Counted from the first letter of the stretch, positions 31,827-40,623 are shown. The stretch: 52,217 nucleotides of DNA from Allokutzneria sp. NRRL B-24872 (GCF_002155965.1 NZ_MUMH01000109.1:1-52217), one strand, 5' to 3'. A program made the numbers and translations. The notes: generated from the letters alone by a model not told the origin.

Positions 31827-32261
31827 TCAGGTGCCGCGCTGGGCCTCCCTGCGCTCGATAGCATCGATGATGTCGTTCACCGTGCCAAGGCCCTCTTCGG
31901 AGAGGTTGACCGCGCGCAGCGCCATCCGCCGCACCTCGCTGTTGCGCAAGGCTGCGAGCAGGTCGAGTTCCTTGGCGATCGCCGCACCCTTCTCGTCGTC
32001 GAAGAAGTAGGCGGGCGGCACCTGGAAGAACTCGGCCAGCGCCTCCAGGTGGCGCTTGGTCGGGTTGTCCCGCCGACCGGTGCGCAGCTGCCAGAGGTAG
32101 GTCGCGGAGAAGGACTCGCCGGTGGCCTCCCGGCACGCCTTCGCCACCTCCTCGTGGCTGTGCTGGTCCCCGTTCGGCCTGCGGACCACGCGGAACAGGT
32201 GGTCGATCTTCTCGGCCAGCACCCCGGCCGCCGAGTCCTCCGCCGCTGAGTCCTCCACCAT
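31827..32261 (-). CDS. XRE-family regulator of the ImmA/IrrE cassette
   Basis: The 144-residue protein has an HTH of the type common in Streptomyces regulators (SHEEVAKACREATGESFSAT, then YLWQLRTGRRDNPTKRHLEA) followed by a helical C-terminal part. It heads the three-gene cassette and is probably the target of the peptidase. The ATG at 32259-32261 follows GGAGGGATCG and was preferred over the start at 32312. It is divergent from the secreted repeat protein at 32393 with a 131-base gap, so it may control that gene as well. Confidence 0.85.
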   Translation of the reverse strand: MVEDSAAEDSAAGVLAEKIDHLFRVVRRPNGDQHSHEEVAKACREATGESFSATYLWQLRTGRRDNPTKRHLEALAEFFQVPPAYFFDDEKGAAIAKELDLLAALRNSEVRRMALRAVNLSEEGLGTVNDIIDAIERREAQRGT

Positions 32262-32392
32262 CGATCCCTCCCCGCGTCCATGAGCCCAGATGGATGAAGA
32301 TGCTACAGCCATTCGTCTCCGTTGACACGTGTCATAAGCTGAGATGGATGGGGTCGGGGGATCGAGGAAATCTGAGTTTAGGGGGAACCACC

Positions 32393-32920
32393 ATGAAGAA
32401 GCTCGTCCTGAGCGCCGTTCTCAGCACCACTGTCCTTGGCGCGCTTGCCTTCTCGGCCGCGCCCGCGATCGCCGCACCCGCTGCCCAGCAGGGCCCGAGC
32501 GCTGCCGCGACGCAGCTCTTCGACGGCCGCCAGATCGGCAGCACGCCGGGCCTGGCGATCGAGGGCGCGCTGAACTCGGCGTACAACCGCGCGTCCTGGG
32601 CCGGGTACTCGCGCTCGCAGTGCACGGTCCTGCGCACGTCGTACTTCCCGGTCAGTGGGGGCTACGACGGCTCAGCCGTGATCAGCTGCACGCGTCCCGG
32701 TGCCAAGGCGGCGACCATCGCCGAGACGCGGAACTTCCACGCCAGTGACTACGGCTCGGACAAGAAGCGCGCCATCAACAGCGCCCTCGACTCGGCGCGC
32801 AGGCACGCGGCGATCGCGGGCTACGTCCCGGCGAGCCAGTGCGTGACCGTGCACACCGACTCGTCGCGGATCAGCGTCGGGTTCTGGCACGCCAACGTGG
32901 TGATCAGCTGCACTCGCTGA
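32393..32920 (+). CDS. Secreted protein of two repeated units, function unknown
   Basis: The 175-residue protein has a clear signal peptide (MKKLVLSAVLSTTVLGALAF..., cleavage likely after PAIA, near residue 27). The mature part consists of two copies of a unit of about 65 residues: the first runs through YNRASWAGYSRSQCTVL to VISCTR, the second through ARRHAAIAGYVPASQCVTVH to VISCTR. Each has two cysteines in the same places, probably one disulfide each. No family is recognised. It is divergent from the XRE/ImmA cassette and ends before a strong terminator, so it is a single-gene transcript. Confidence 0.75.
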   Translation: MKKLVLSAVLSTTVLGALAFSAAPAIAAPAAQQGPSAAATQLFDGRQIGSTPGLAIEGALNSAYNRASWAGYSRSQCTVLRTSYFPVSGGYDGSAVISCTRPGAKAATIAETRNFHASDYGSDKKRAINSALDSARRHAAIAGYVPASQCVTVHTDSSRISVGFWHANVVISCTR

Positions 32921-32943
32921 TCTCCGGGTAAGGGAGGGAGAGA

Positions 32944-32977
32944 GGGCCGCGTGCCGACCCCAGGCGGCACGCGGCCC
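32944..32977 (+). terminator. Terminator between convergent secreted-protein and NUDIX genes
   Basis: A perfect 13-bp stem GGGCCGCGTGCCG / CGGCACGCGGCCC with an eight-base loop lies 24 bases after the secreted-protein stop and 14 bases from the end of the convergent NUDIX gene; it could serve both directions. Confidence 0.8.
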
Positions 32978-32990
32978 CACTACCGCAGGT

Positions 32991-33530
32991 TCAGCGCATC
33001 GCGAGCGCGCGGCGCACCAGGTCGGGGATCGAGTCCACCTCGGACGGCAGCTCGTCCACCGGCCACCACTGGAGGTCGACGGACTCCGCGCTGCGAACCG
33101 GCTTCGCGCCAACGGGAGCGCGCACCACGAAGCGCACGTCCAGGTGCCGCGTCGGCACGCCGAGCGAGCACGTGATCGGGTGCGCCTCGATGTGCACCGG
33201 GCGCGGATCGATCGTCAGGCCGCGGATTCCGGACTCCTCGGTGGCTTCGCGCAGCGCCGCCGCGACGAGGGTGTCGTCCTCCGGTTCGCAGTGACCGCCG
33301 AGCTGGACCCAGCGGCCGACGCGCGGGTGCAGGGTCAGCAGCACGTGCTCCGACGTCGCGTCCAGCACGACCGCCGAAGCCGTGATGTGCCCTGGCGCGC
33401 AAGCACGTTCGCACGCGTCGGGGCGCGCGGCGAGGAAGGCGAGGATCGCGTGCTTGACCGACTGCTGCGCGTGGTCCTGCGGCTCCCAGTCGGTCAACCG
33501 TCGGACGACGTCCGCGTGCAGCGTGCTCAC
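32991..33530 (-). CDS. NUDIX hydrolase, third gene of the F420 operon
   Basis: The 179-residue protein has a Nudix box ([20 protein letters not shown] then EESG) in the middle and an N-terminal extension of about 45 residues with [20 protein letters not shown]. It starts with GTG overlapping the fbiB stop as GTGA, so it is translationally coupled to fbiB. I believe such a NUDIX gene often follows fbiB in actinomycetes, which suggests a cofactor-related or house-cleaning role, but the substrate is unknown. Confidence 0.82.
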   Translation of the reverse strand: MSTLHADVVRRLTDWEPQDHAQQSVKHAILAFLAARPDACERACAPGHITASAVVLDATSEHVLLTLHPRVGRWVQLGGHCEPEDDTLVAAALREATEESGIRGLTIDPRPVHIEAHPITCSLGVPTRHLDVRFVVRAPVGAKPVRSAESVDLQWWPVDELPSEVDSIPDLVRRALAMR

Positions 33531-34888
33531 AGTTCGACCAGTCCTTCCGCGAGCTCGCGCGGCGGGCGCGGGCTCGGATCGCCGTCCAACGGGTGCCCGA
33601 CCGCGACGCCGCCCAGCGGCTCCCAGTTCGCGGGCAGGTCCAGCACGCCCCGAACCACGTCGGGGCAGAAGATCGTCGAGGAAACCCAGCAGGAGCCCAG
33701 TTCCTCGGCCGCCAGCGCGACGAGCAGGCCCTGCACGGCGGCTCCACCGGCGACGGTGAACATCGTCCGCTCGGCCTCGGACCTGAGCGCGTCCGGGTAG
33801 CTGTGCGCGCCGTCGCGAACGAGGAACGGCAGCACGATCTCCGGTGCCTCGTAAAGGATTCGGCCTCGTCCAACGCGGCGCTCGATGCGCTCGGGAGTCA
33901 TCCCGTCACCGGTCAGATCCGCCCGCCAGGCCTCGGTCATCGCGTCGAGCAGCTTCGCCCGCAGCGCGCGGTCGCGCAGCCACACGAAGCGCACGGGGCG
34001 GGTGTGGTGCGGCGCGGGCGCGGTCAGCGCGGCGGCGACCGCCCTGCGCACCGCGTCGGCGTCGACGGGGCGGTCGTGGTCGTAGAAGCGGACGGAGCGC
34101 CGCGTCAGCACCGCCTCGCGCCGACCCTGCGCGATGGCCAGATCGGTGCCGAGCCGGAACAGGTCCTCTTCCAACGGCCGCAACAGGTCCCGTGCCGTCG
34201 ACCCATCGTCCACATAGGACATTCCGCGCACCACGGCGACGGGTGTCCCGCCGAGCTTGCCCTTGACCAGGTCGCCGGCGGCGGCCAGCTCGTCGGCGAT
34301 GGCGATCATGGTCACCGCGAGCTCGTTGCCCTGCGCGTCGATCTTGCCCTGGTAGCCGTGGATCACCGGCAGCCCGGCCGAGCCGATCGCGACGTCGGTC
34401 TGGCCGATCCGCCACGTCCGGCCCATCGTGTCAGTGATCACCACGGCCACGTCCACGCCGAGCTCGTCCTTGACGCCCGCGCGCAGTGCGGCAGCCGAGG
34501 CGTCGGGGTCCTCCGGCAGCAACGCGATCTCGTCGGTCGCGACGTTGGAGGCGTCCACTCCGGCCGCGGCCTGGATGATGCCGAGGCGGTTGCGGGTGAT
34601 CAGCGTGCTGCGGAACTGGGCGACGACGGCGTCGGACTCGGCGCGCACCAGCTCCCTGCGCAGCTTCTCCCGGCCCTCCTTGTCGCGGGGCGCCGTGACC
34701 AGTCGTCCCTCCACTTTGGACACGACCTTGCTGGTCACCACGAGCACGTCGCCCTCGCGCAGCCACGGCGCCGCCGAGGTGATCGCGCCGAGCAGGTCAT
34801 CACCCGGGCGGAACTCCGGAAGCCCTTCGACCGCAAGCACTTCGACCTTCGGCGAAGCGTGGTCGGCGGGGGCGGTGGTTTCGGTCAC
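33527..34888 (-). CDS. fbiB: Coenzyme F420:L-glutamate ligase / dehydro-F420 reductase
   Basis: The 453-residue protein has the CofE-type ligase domain in its first 245 residues ([55 protein letters not shown]) and a nitroreductase-like FMN domain in the C-terminal 200 residues ([32 protein letters not shown]). The two-domain form is the actinobacterial FbiB, which adds glutamates to F420-0 and reduces the dehydro precursor. The GTG start overlaps the fbiA stop by four bases. Operon order fbiA-fbiB-NUDIX. Confidence 0.95.
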   Translation of the reverse strand: MTETTAPADHASPKVEVLAVEGLPEFRPGDDLLGAITSAAPWLREGDVLVVTSKVVSKVEGRLVTAPRDKEGREKLRRELVRAESDAVVAQFRSTLITRNRLGIIQAAAGVDASNVATDEIALLPEDPDASAAALRAGVKDELGVDVAVVITDTMGRTWRIGQTDVAIGSAGLPVIHGYQGKIDAQGNELAVTMIAIADELAAAGDLVKGKLGGTPVAVVRGMSYVDDGSTARDLLRPLEEDLFRLGTDLAIAQGRREAVLTRRSVRFYDHDRPVDADAVRRAVAAALTAPAPHHTRPVRFVWLRDRALRAKLLDAMTEAWRADLTGDGMTPERIERRVGRGRILYEAPEIVLPFLVRDGAHSYPDALRSEAERTMFTVAGGAAVQGLLVALAAEELGSCWVSSTIFCPDVVRGVLDLPANWEPLGGVAVGHPLDGDPSPRPPRELAEGLVEL

Positions 34889-35886
34889 GCTGACACTCCC
34901 GCGAGAGAGAACGCCTCGGCCACCATCGCCGAGGTGGCGTCGACATCGGTCATGAGCATCGGCGCGGACACCACCCGGACACCGGGAACGTCCGCGCGGT
35001 CGCCGGTGTGCACCAGCCAGCCGTCCAGCAGCCCGTCGGCGGAGGCGGTCCGGGAGCCGTAGTGCCTGCCGACCGCCTGCGCGCTGGTCTCGACGCCGAT
35101 CGCGGTCAGGCACGCGTCGGCCATGCCCCGCAGCGGCTTGCCGTCGATGATCGGCGAGATCCCGATCACCGGCGCCTTGCCCTCGCGCAGCGCGGTCCTG
35201 ATGCCGGGCACCGCCAGCACGGTGCCGACGCTGACCACCGGGTTCGACGGGGCGAGCAGCACCACGTCGGCCTCGGCGATCGCCTCCAGCACGCCGGGAG
35301 CGGGCTTGGCCTCGTCGGCGCCGACCGCGACGATCGCGTGCGCGGGCAGCGAGGCGCGGTGGCGCACCCACCATTCCTGGAAGTGCACAGCGCGGCGCTC
35401 ACCGGAGTCCGGGTCGTCGATCGCCACGTGCGTCTCCACGCGGTCGTCGCTGGCGGGCAGCAGGCTCACCCCTGGCTGCCACCGGTCGCACAGCGCGGCG
35501 GTCACCTCGGAGAGCGGGAAGCCCGCGCGCAGCATCCTGGACCGGATCAGGTGTGTCGCGATGTCCCGGTCACCGAGCCCGAACCACGTCGGGTCGGCGC
35601 CGTAGGCCGCCAGCTCCTCCTTGACCGTCCAGCTCTCCCCGGCCCGGCCCCAACCCCGCTCGGAGTCGATCCCGCCGCCGAGGGTGTACATGCAGGTGTC
35701 CAGATCTGGACAGATCCGCAGCCCGTGCATCCACACGTCGTCGCCGGTGTTCACCAGCGCCGTGATCCGGTGCGGGGACTCGGTCGCCCCGGCAGCGACA
35801 CCGACTGCGGGCATGCCGAGCGCGGCCTTCACCCCCAGCAGGAACCGGGCTCCGCCAACACCGCCGACCAGCACAACGACCTTCAC
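34885..35886 (-). CDS. fbiA: 2-phospho-L-lactate transferase (phosphoenolpyruvate transferase), F420 synthesis
   Basis: The 333-residue CofD-family protein begins [20 protein letters not shown] and contains [35 protein letters not shown] and [18 protein letters not shown], which line the Fo and nucleotide sites. It joins Fo to the phospho-three-carbon unit, giving F420-0 or its dehydro form. The GTG at 35884-35886 was chosen because the conserved N-terminus starts there. It is the first gene of the operon and corresponds to Rv3261. Confidence 0.95.
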   Translation of the reverse strand: MKVVVLVGGVGGARFLLGVKAALGMPAVGVAAGATESPHRITALVNTGDDVWMHGLRICPDLDTCMYTLGGGIDSERGWGRAGESWTVKEELAAYGADPTWFGLGDRDIATHLIRSRMLRAGFPLSEVTAALCDRWQPGVSLLPASDDRVETHVAIDDPDSGERRAVHFQEWWVRHRASLPAHAIVAVGADEAKPAPGVLEAIAEADVVLLAPSNPVVSVGTVLAVPGIRTALREGKAPVIGISPIIDGKPLRGMADACLTAIGVETSAQAVGRHYGSRTASADGLLDGWLVHTGDRADVPGVRVVSAPMLMTDVDATSAMVAEAFSLAGVSA

Positions 35887-35924
35887 GAAGGGCCATCCTC
35901 GCACGCGCGGTCCCGGCGCCGGGC

Positions 35925-36674
35925 TCAACGCCAGAACATGAACATGTACTGCCCCAGGAACGCGGCGAGGTCGTTCCCGCCGACGAGCCCGAACAGGGCC
36001 TGGGACACGCTGTGGAACGCCGCGCCGATCGGCGGAATTCCGATCAGCACCGCGAACAGCACCAGCGGCGCCCACTGGCGGGCCTTCGCGCCCATCTCCT
36101 GCCAGCGGTAGGGCAGGTAGGGCTCGAGCGCGCCGTACCCGTCGAGACCGGGCACCGGCAGGATGTTCAGCACGAAGGCCATCACCTGCAGCAGCGCCAG
36201 GTAGGACAGCCCCGCGGCCAGTCCCGGTGCCGGTTGGGTGATCGTCACGGCCAGTGCGAGAACGATTCCGAGAACCAGGTTTGCCAGCGGCCCGGCAAGG
36301 GAAACAGCGGACTCAGCCCGCTTGTCGCGCAGCGCGTGCCGGTTGATCCAGACCGCGCCGCCGGGAAGCGGGATGCCGCCGATCGCCAGGAAGAGCAACG
36401 GGAGCAGCAGGCTGAGCACTGGATCGGTGTAGCGGCGCGGGTCGAGGGTCAGGTAGCCCTTGAACACCACCGAGTGGTCACCCCCGCGGTAGGCGAAGAA
36501 CGCGTGCCCGAACTCGTGCAGGCACAAAGAAGCCGTCCACCCCCCAAGAACCGTGAGCACGATGCCGATGGTCATGACGACCTGGTTGTCCACAGTAGAC
36601 AGGAAGCAGCCGACAGCAGTGATCGCCAGGATGAGCAGGAACAGGGGGCTCGGTCGTACCGCTTGTCGGATCAC
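35925..36674 (-). CDS. Site-2-protease-like membrane metallopeptidase (M50)
   Basis: The 249-residue protein has six hydrophobic segments, the zinc motif HEFGH in TASLCLHEFGHAFFAYRGG and the third-ligand motif LNILPVPGLDGYGALEP, as in M50 peptidases. It would cut membrane-embedded substrates such as anti-sigma factors; no such partner is seen nearby. It lies 38 bases upstream of fbiA in the same direction and could be co-transcribed with it, and it is divergent from whiB2. The palindrome variant GTCCACAGTAGAC lies inside it at 36588. Confidence 0.85.
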   Translation of the reverse strand: MIRQAVRPSPLFLLILAITAVGCFLSTVDNQVVMTIGIVLTVLGGWTASLCLHEFGHAFFAYRGGDHSVVFKGYLTLDPRRYTDPVLSLLLPLLFLAIGGIPLPGGAVWINRHALRDKRAESAVSLAGPLANLVLGIVLALAVTITQPAPGLAAGLSYLALLQVMAFVLNILPVPGLDGYGALEPYLPYRWQEMGAKARQWAPLVLFAVLIGIPPIGAAFHSVSQALFGLVGGNDLAAFLGQYMFMFWR

Positions 36675-36745
36675 GCGGCCAGTCTGCCCGTGCCCGCGTG
36701 GGCGTTTCCAGCCGCATGGGGGGTCCCCCGTCGTGTGTACTTGGC

Positions 36746-36788
36746 TTGACCCCCTTGCATCACACGGGTGTAATCACATTGGTGTCAT
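36746..36788 (+). promoter_or_regulatory. whiB2 promoter with two tandem palindromic sites
   Basis: TTGACC (36746-36751) and TGTAAT (36769-36774) are 17 bases apart, a good -35/-10 pair. A palindrome ATCACACGGGTGTAAT (36759-36774) covers the spacer and the -10, and a second copy of the same design, ATCACATTGGTGTCAT (36773-36788), follows 14 bases on. A repressor bound to these sites would block the promoter. The regulator is unknown. Confidence 0.55.
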
Positions 36789-36851
36789 TCGCCGGGAGAG
36801 AGGGCGAATGGGTCCGCCAACCGGGGAGCGGAAGGCGAGGAGGCGGACGTG

Positions 36852-37220
36852 ATGAAGGACGAAGGAAACCGCGTGGGGTCGCGGGGGGAAGCCGCGCCCA
36901 CGAGCATCGGGGTCATCGCCGACCTGTTCGAGAGCGACGATGACGAGTTCGACTGGCAGGAAGAAGCGCTGTGCGCGCAAACGGACCCGGAGGCGTTCTT
37001 CCCCGAGAAGGGCGGTTCCACCCGTGAGGCCAAGCGCATCTGCGGCGGCTGCGCCGTCCGGTCGGAATGCCTCGAATACGCACTCGCGCACGACGAACGC
37101 TTCGGCATTTGGGGCGGTTTGTCCGAGCGCGAGCGGCGGAAGCTGAAGAAGCGGCCGGAAGACGTGCTCCTGATGGACGGCAGCCTCGCCGTCGAACAGG
37201 TGGACGGGCTGACCGCCTGA
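36852..37220 (+). CDS. whiB2: WhiB-family iron-sulfur regulator (WhiB2 / WhmD type)
   Basis: The 122-residue protein has the four-cysteine pattern of WhiB proteins: one Cys in EEALCAQTDPEAFFPEKG, then CGGC and SEC in RICGGCAVRSECLEYALA, followed by the turn motif FGIWGGLSERERR and a basic tail (KLKKR). It binds a 4Fe-4S cluster and works with the main sigma factor in cell division or sporulation. The ATG at 36852 and the GTG just before it are both possible after GGAGG. The gene order with fbiA and the DUF3499 gene matches Rv3260c. Confidence 0.95.
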   Translation: MKDEGNRVGSRGEAAPTSIGVIADLFESDDDEFDWQEEALCAQTDPEAFFPEKGGSTREAKRICGGCAVRSECLEYALAHDERFGIWGGLSERERRKLKKRPEDVLLMDGSLAVEQVDGLTA

Positions 37221-37243
37221 GTGCCGGACGGTGCTGACGCCGT

Positions 37244-37275
37244 AACGTGACCCCGTAAGCGCTCGGGGTCACGTT
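37244..37275 (+). terminator. whiB2 terminator
   Basis: A perfect 12-bp stem AACGTGACCCCG / CGGGGTCACGTT with an eight-base loop lies 24 bases after the whiB2 stop and 20 bases before the next start, which should largely separate the two genes. Confidence 0.75.
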
Positions 37276-37295
37276 CGGCAGCGGGAGGCCATGCG

Positions 37296-40200
37296 GTGGC
37301 GGGGTTGTCGCATGTCGATCGCGGTACTCCGCTGCTGCGGACCGCGCCGGTGCTCGCCGTCCTGGTCTGCCACGACGCCGATCCCTGGCTCGACGACGCG
37401 CTCGCCGCACTGCGCGCGCTCACCCTGCGGCCGAGGCACGTCCTGGCCGTGGACACCGGTTCCGTCGACGGCACAGCGGAAACGCTGCGCGCCGCGTGCA
37501 CCGGTGTCGACAAGACCCTCGACGGCGTTCTCACGCTGCCGAGGGAGACCGGGTTCGGAGCCGCCAGCGCCGCCGCCGTGACCGCGGCGTTGCAGCGCTG
37601 GGGTGATCCCGGCCAGTGGATCTGGCTGCTGCACGACGACTGCGCGCCCGAACCCGACTGCCTCGCCGCGCTGCTGACGGTCGCCGAGGTGTCCCCGTCC
37701 GCCGCCGTGCTGGGCCCGCTCTGTCTGGAGTGGACAGATCCCAGGCTGGTGGTCGAAGCGGGCGTCTCCACCGACTCCTCCGGGCACCGGCAGACCGGAC
37801 TCGGGCCGGACGAGCTGGACTGGGGCCGCTACGGCGAGCCCGGGACGGTCGGCGTCTGGATCGAGCAGAACACCGAGGCACTGGCCGTGTCCTCCGCCGG
37901 AGCGCTGGTGCGCCGCGAGGTCTGGCAGAAGCTGCACGGCTTCGACGAGGCGTTGCCGCTGTTCGGTGACGACATCGATTTCGGCTGGCGGGCGAATCTC
38001 GCCGGGTACGTGGTGATCGTCGTGCCAGCCGCGCGAATCCGGCACGCCGCCGCCGCGTCGAAGGGCAAACGTTCGCTCGACGCGCTCGACCGGAATTCCG
38101 GACTGTCCCGCGGTTTCCTCGCAACGCGGGCACGGCGGGAACACGGTCTGCGCACGGTTCTGGTCAACGGCACGCTGTTGTCGTTCCTTCTCGGACTGCC
38201 CCGGTTGGCGATTCTCGGGCTGCTGCGCGGAATCGGATTCGCCTTGCTGCGGCGGTTTTCCGAGGCGCGCGCGGAACTGAGCGCGACCGCGCGACTGCTC
38301 AGCGGGCGAACCGGGCTCCTCGCCGCTCGACGTGATCGACGCTTTCACCGAGATCCGGACGCGCGCGATGTTCGCGGACTGTTCACCTCGCGCTTGACCA
38401 GGCTGCGCAACGCTTTCCGCGGCGGATTGATCCACTTCCTGCGCAGCAGGCTGCGCGCCGACGCCGCGCTCGGCAGGCTGCCCGCGCGCGCCGATCGCCT
38501 GCCGACCTGGGCACCGGTGGCCCAGGCCGGTCCGTCCGCGCTCCCCGCAGGAGCACTCGGGCGCGGCGGGCGGCCGAAACGCCAGGCAGCCGGGCTGCGC
38601 CGCCCAGCGCGCGCCGTCGTCGTGGAGGTCCCCGAGCCCGTCGCGTTCCGGCCGAGCCCCCGGCCGCGCGCTTCCGTCGAAGCTCCCGCGCTGGTGGTGG
38701 TCGAGGTCGATCGCGCTCGCGTCGTCCGCGAAGTGCTGCTGTCCCCGGCCGTGCTGCTCGTCGCCGTTCTGGCCCTGCTCGCTTGGGCGATCCACTCGGC
38801 CCGTTTTGGCGGAGTTCTCTCCGGTGGCGCTCTGCTGCCGATCGGTGATCTCGGGCAGACGTGGTCGGACTACCTGGCGAGCTGGCACGGGGTCGGCGGC
38901 GGCACCACGGCTTCGGCGACCCCCGCGCTCGCCGTGCTGGGCTCGCTCGGCGCGCTGCTCGGAGGACCGCCGGTCGCCGTCGCGGTGCTGCTGCTCGGAG
39001 ATCTGCCGCTGTCCGGCCTCGCCGGGTACCTCGCGACTCGGCGGCTTCGCGTGGCGCGGTGGGTTCGCGCGGTGGCTGCCGCGGGCTACGCGCTGCTGCC
39101 CGCCGCGACCGCCGCGACGGCGCAGGGCAGGCTCGATGTCGTTGTGGTGCACGTGTTCCTGCCGCTCGTGCTCGCGGGTGTCGTGGGTGCTGGCCAGCCC
39201 GGGGCGGGCTCCTGGCTGTCGCGCGCCTCGGGCACTGCGCTCGGCATCGCGGTGATCGGCGCGTTCTCGCCGCTGACCCACGTGCTGGTGCTCGTCGTCG
39301 CGGTGATCGCGTTCGTGCTCATGGGTGGGCGCGTGCTCACGTTGGCGGCGATCGTGTTGCTGCCCTTGGGTTTGCTGCTGCCGTGGCCCGCCGTGGTCGT
39401 GCAACACCCCGAAGTGCTGCTTCCCGGTGGCCCGTCGGCTTCCGCGCTCTCCCTCGCGGCGCTGAGCCCGGGCGGGCCCGGCGCCACGCCCTGGGTGGGC
39501 TTCGCGCTCCTCGCGGCGGTCCTGCTCGCGGTCGTCCTGTGCCCGCGCCGCGAGGTGCTGCCAGGCGTCGGGCTCGTGCTGCTCGGCGCCGTTGTGGTGG
39601 CGGTCGTGCCCGGTTTCGCGGGCGCTCCGCTGCTCCTCGTCGGCTGCGGGCTGCTGTGGATCTTGCTCGCCGCAGTGGCTCACGGAGCGCGGCCGCTGGC
39701 CTTCGCCGCGCCCGTGGTGCTGCTCTGGCTCGCTGTTGGCGCGCTCGTCGTGGGGCGCGAAGGTCCGTTGCGGGCGGGGGAGGAGGCGGTGCTCGGCAAG
39801 GCCCAGGCCGCTGAGCTGGCCGCGACCTCGTCCTGGCAGTTGATCGTCGACGAGCGGCCGTCGTTGGTGCTGGGCCGCTCACCGCGCTTCGGCGATCTTG
39901 AGCTTCGGCCGCGCACCCCCGCGATGGCCGCCGGCTTCACCAGCTTCGACCAACCCGTGGTGCGGGACGCGGTGTCCCGCGCGGCGGCGGCCGGAGTGCG
40001 CTTCGTCGTCCTGCCCGACTCGGAGACCGCGAGCCGCGTCCAGGCGTTCGCGGCCGACCTCGTGGCGACCGTTCCGGCGCGCTCCGACGGCCGGCCCGTG
40101 CTCCGCCTGCTCCGCGTCCAGCCGCCCGCCGTCCTGCTCCCCGCCGACGTCGGAGTGCTCGCGCGCTCCACCTCGCCGCCCCCGTCGGAGCTCCTCGGCG

Positions 40201-40499
40201 TGGTCCCCGTGCCCGGCGGAGCACCCTCGGTCGCCGTGCGGGTGTCGCGGGGAGCGGAGGCGCGGCTGCTCGTGCTCGCCGCCCTAGACGAGCCCGGCTG
40301 GCGCGCGTCGATCGACGGCGACCCCGCCAACCTCACCAGGGCCTGGGGCGGTCAGGTCGCGCTCACCCTCCCCGGCCGCGAGGTCGACGTCCGCGTCGAG
40401 GTTGCCACCGGTTCACGGGACGTCCTGCTCCTCGTCCAGGCCTTCGCTGCCCTCTTCGCCCTCCTCACCGCCCTCCCCACCCGCTTTCGTGCTGAATGA
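37296..40499 (+). CDS. GT2 glycosyltransferase fused to a large polytopic membrane region
   Basis: The 1067-residue protein has an N-terminal GT2 domain (VLAVLVCHDADPWLDDALAA, VDTGSVDGT, the LLHDDCAPEPD metal motif, LFGDDIDFGWRANL) up to about residue 270, a basic linker of about 200 residues, and then about a dozen membrane segments between residues 485 and 830. An outside C-terminal domain of about 180 residues and one last membrane segment follow. This suggests sugar transfer coupled to export or a second transfer outside the membrane. The GTG at 37296 follows GGGAGG. Its stop codon lies inside the first unit of repeat array copy 4. Confidence 0.85.
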   Translation: MAGLSHVDRGTPLLRTAPVLAVLVCHDADPWLDDALAALRALTLRPRHVLAVDTGSVDGTAETLRAACTGVDKTLDGVLTLPRETGFGAASAAAVTAALQRWGDPGQWIWLLHDDCAPEPDCLAALLTVAEVSPSAAVLGPLCLEWTDPRLVVEAGVSTDSSGHRQTGLGPDELDWGRYGEPGTVGVWIEQNTEALAVSSAGALVRREVWQKLHGFDEALPLFGDDIDFGWRANLAGYVVIVVPAARIRHAAAASKGKRSLDALDRNSGLSRGFLATRARREHGLRTVLVNGTLLSFLLGLPRLAILGLLRGIGFALLRRFSEARAELSATARLLSGRTGLLAARRDRRFHRDPDARDVRGLFTSRLTRLRNAFRGGLIHFLRSRLRADAALGRLPARADRLPTWAPVAQAGPSALPAGALGRGGRPKRQAAGLRRPARAVVVEVPEPVAFRPSPRPRASVEAPALVVVEVDRARVVREVLLSPAVLLVAVLALLAWAIHSARFGGVLSGGALLPIGDLGQTWSDYLASWHGVGGGTTASATPALAVLGSLGALLGGPPVAVAVLLLGDLPLSGLAGYLATRRLRVARWVRAVAAAGYALLPAATAATAQGRLDVVVVHVFLPLVLAGVVGAGQPGAGSWLSRASGTALGIAVIGAFSPLTHVLVLVVAVIAFVLMGGRVLTLAAIVLLPLGLLLPWPAVVVQHPEVLLPGGPSASALSLAALSPGGPGATPWVGFALLAAVLLAVVLCPRREVLPGVGLVLLGAVVVAVVPGFAGAPLLLVGCGLLWILLAAVAHGARPLAFAAPVVLLWLAVGALVVGREGPLRAGEEAVLGKAQAAELAATSSWQLIVDERPSLVLGRSPRFGDLELRPRTPAMAAGFTSFDQPVVRDAVSRAAAAGVRFVVLPDSETASRVQAFAADLVATVPARSDGRPVLRLLRVQPPAVLLPADVGVLARSTSPPPSELLGVVPVPGGAPSVAVRVSRGAEARLLVLAALDEPGWRASIDGDPANLTRAWGGQVALTLPGREVDVRVEVATGSRDVLLLVQAFAALFALLTALPTRFRAE

Positions 40500-40572
40500 C
40501 TCATTGGTGTGGTTGAACGCGCTGAATGACTCGTTCAGCACGTTCAACCACATGAACGAGTCATTCAGGTGG
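40489..40572. repeat. Intergenic palindrome array, copy 4 (three units, 43-base hairpin)
   Basis: Units at 40491, 40521 and 40551 are exactly 30 bases apart and read GCTGAATGACTCATT or close variants. The segment 40509-40551 folds as 21 + 1 + 21 bases with only two G-U-type mismatches (outer arm GTGGTTGAACG / CGTTCAACCAC). The first unit contains the TGA of the membrane glycosyltransferase. The array lies between convergent genes and is similar to copy 3 in the opposite orientation. Confidence 0.75.
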
Positions 40573-40623
40573 AAAGCGGAGTGATCTTGGTCGCGGTGGG
40601 GTGTGGGGTGGATGCCTAGGTGG

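Noticed and set aside
36759-36774. BldD binding site at whiB2
   Set aside because: The half sites fit loosely, but the known consensus has an odd-numbered centre with A or T, while this palindrome has GG at an even centre.
37269-39683. An 804-codon open frame on the minus strand
   Set aside because: It is antisense to the GT2/membrane gene, rich in Gln, Arg and Glu as expected of a shadow of high-GC coding sequence, and has no recognisable motif.
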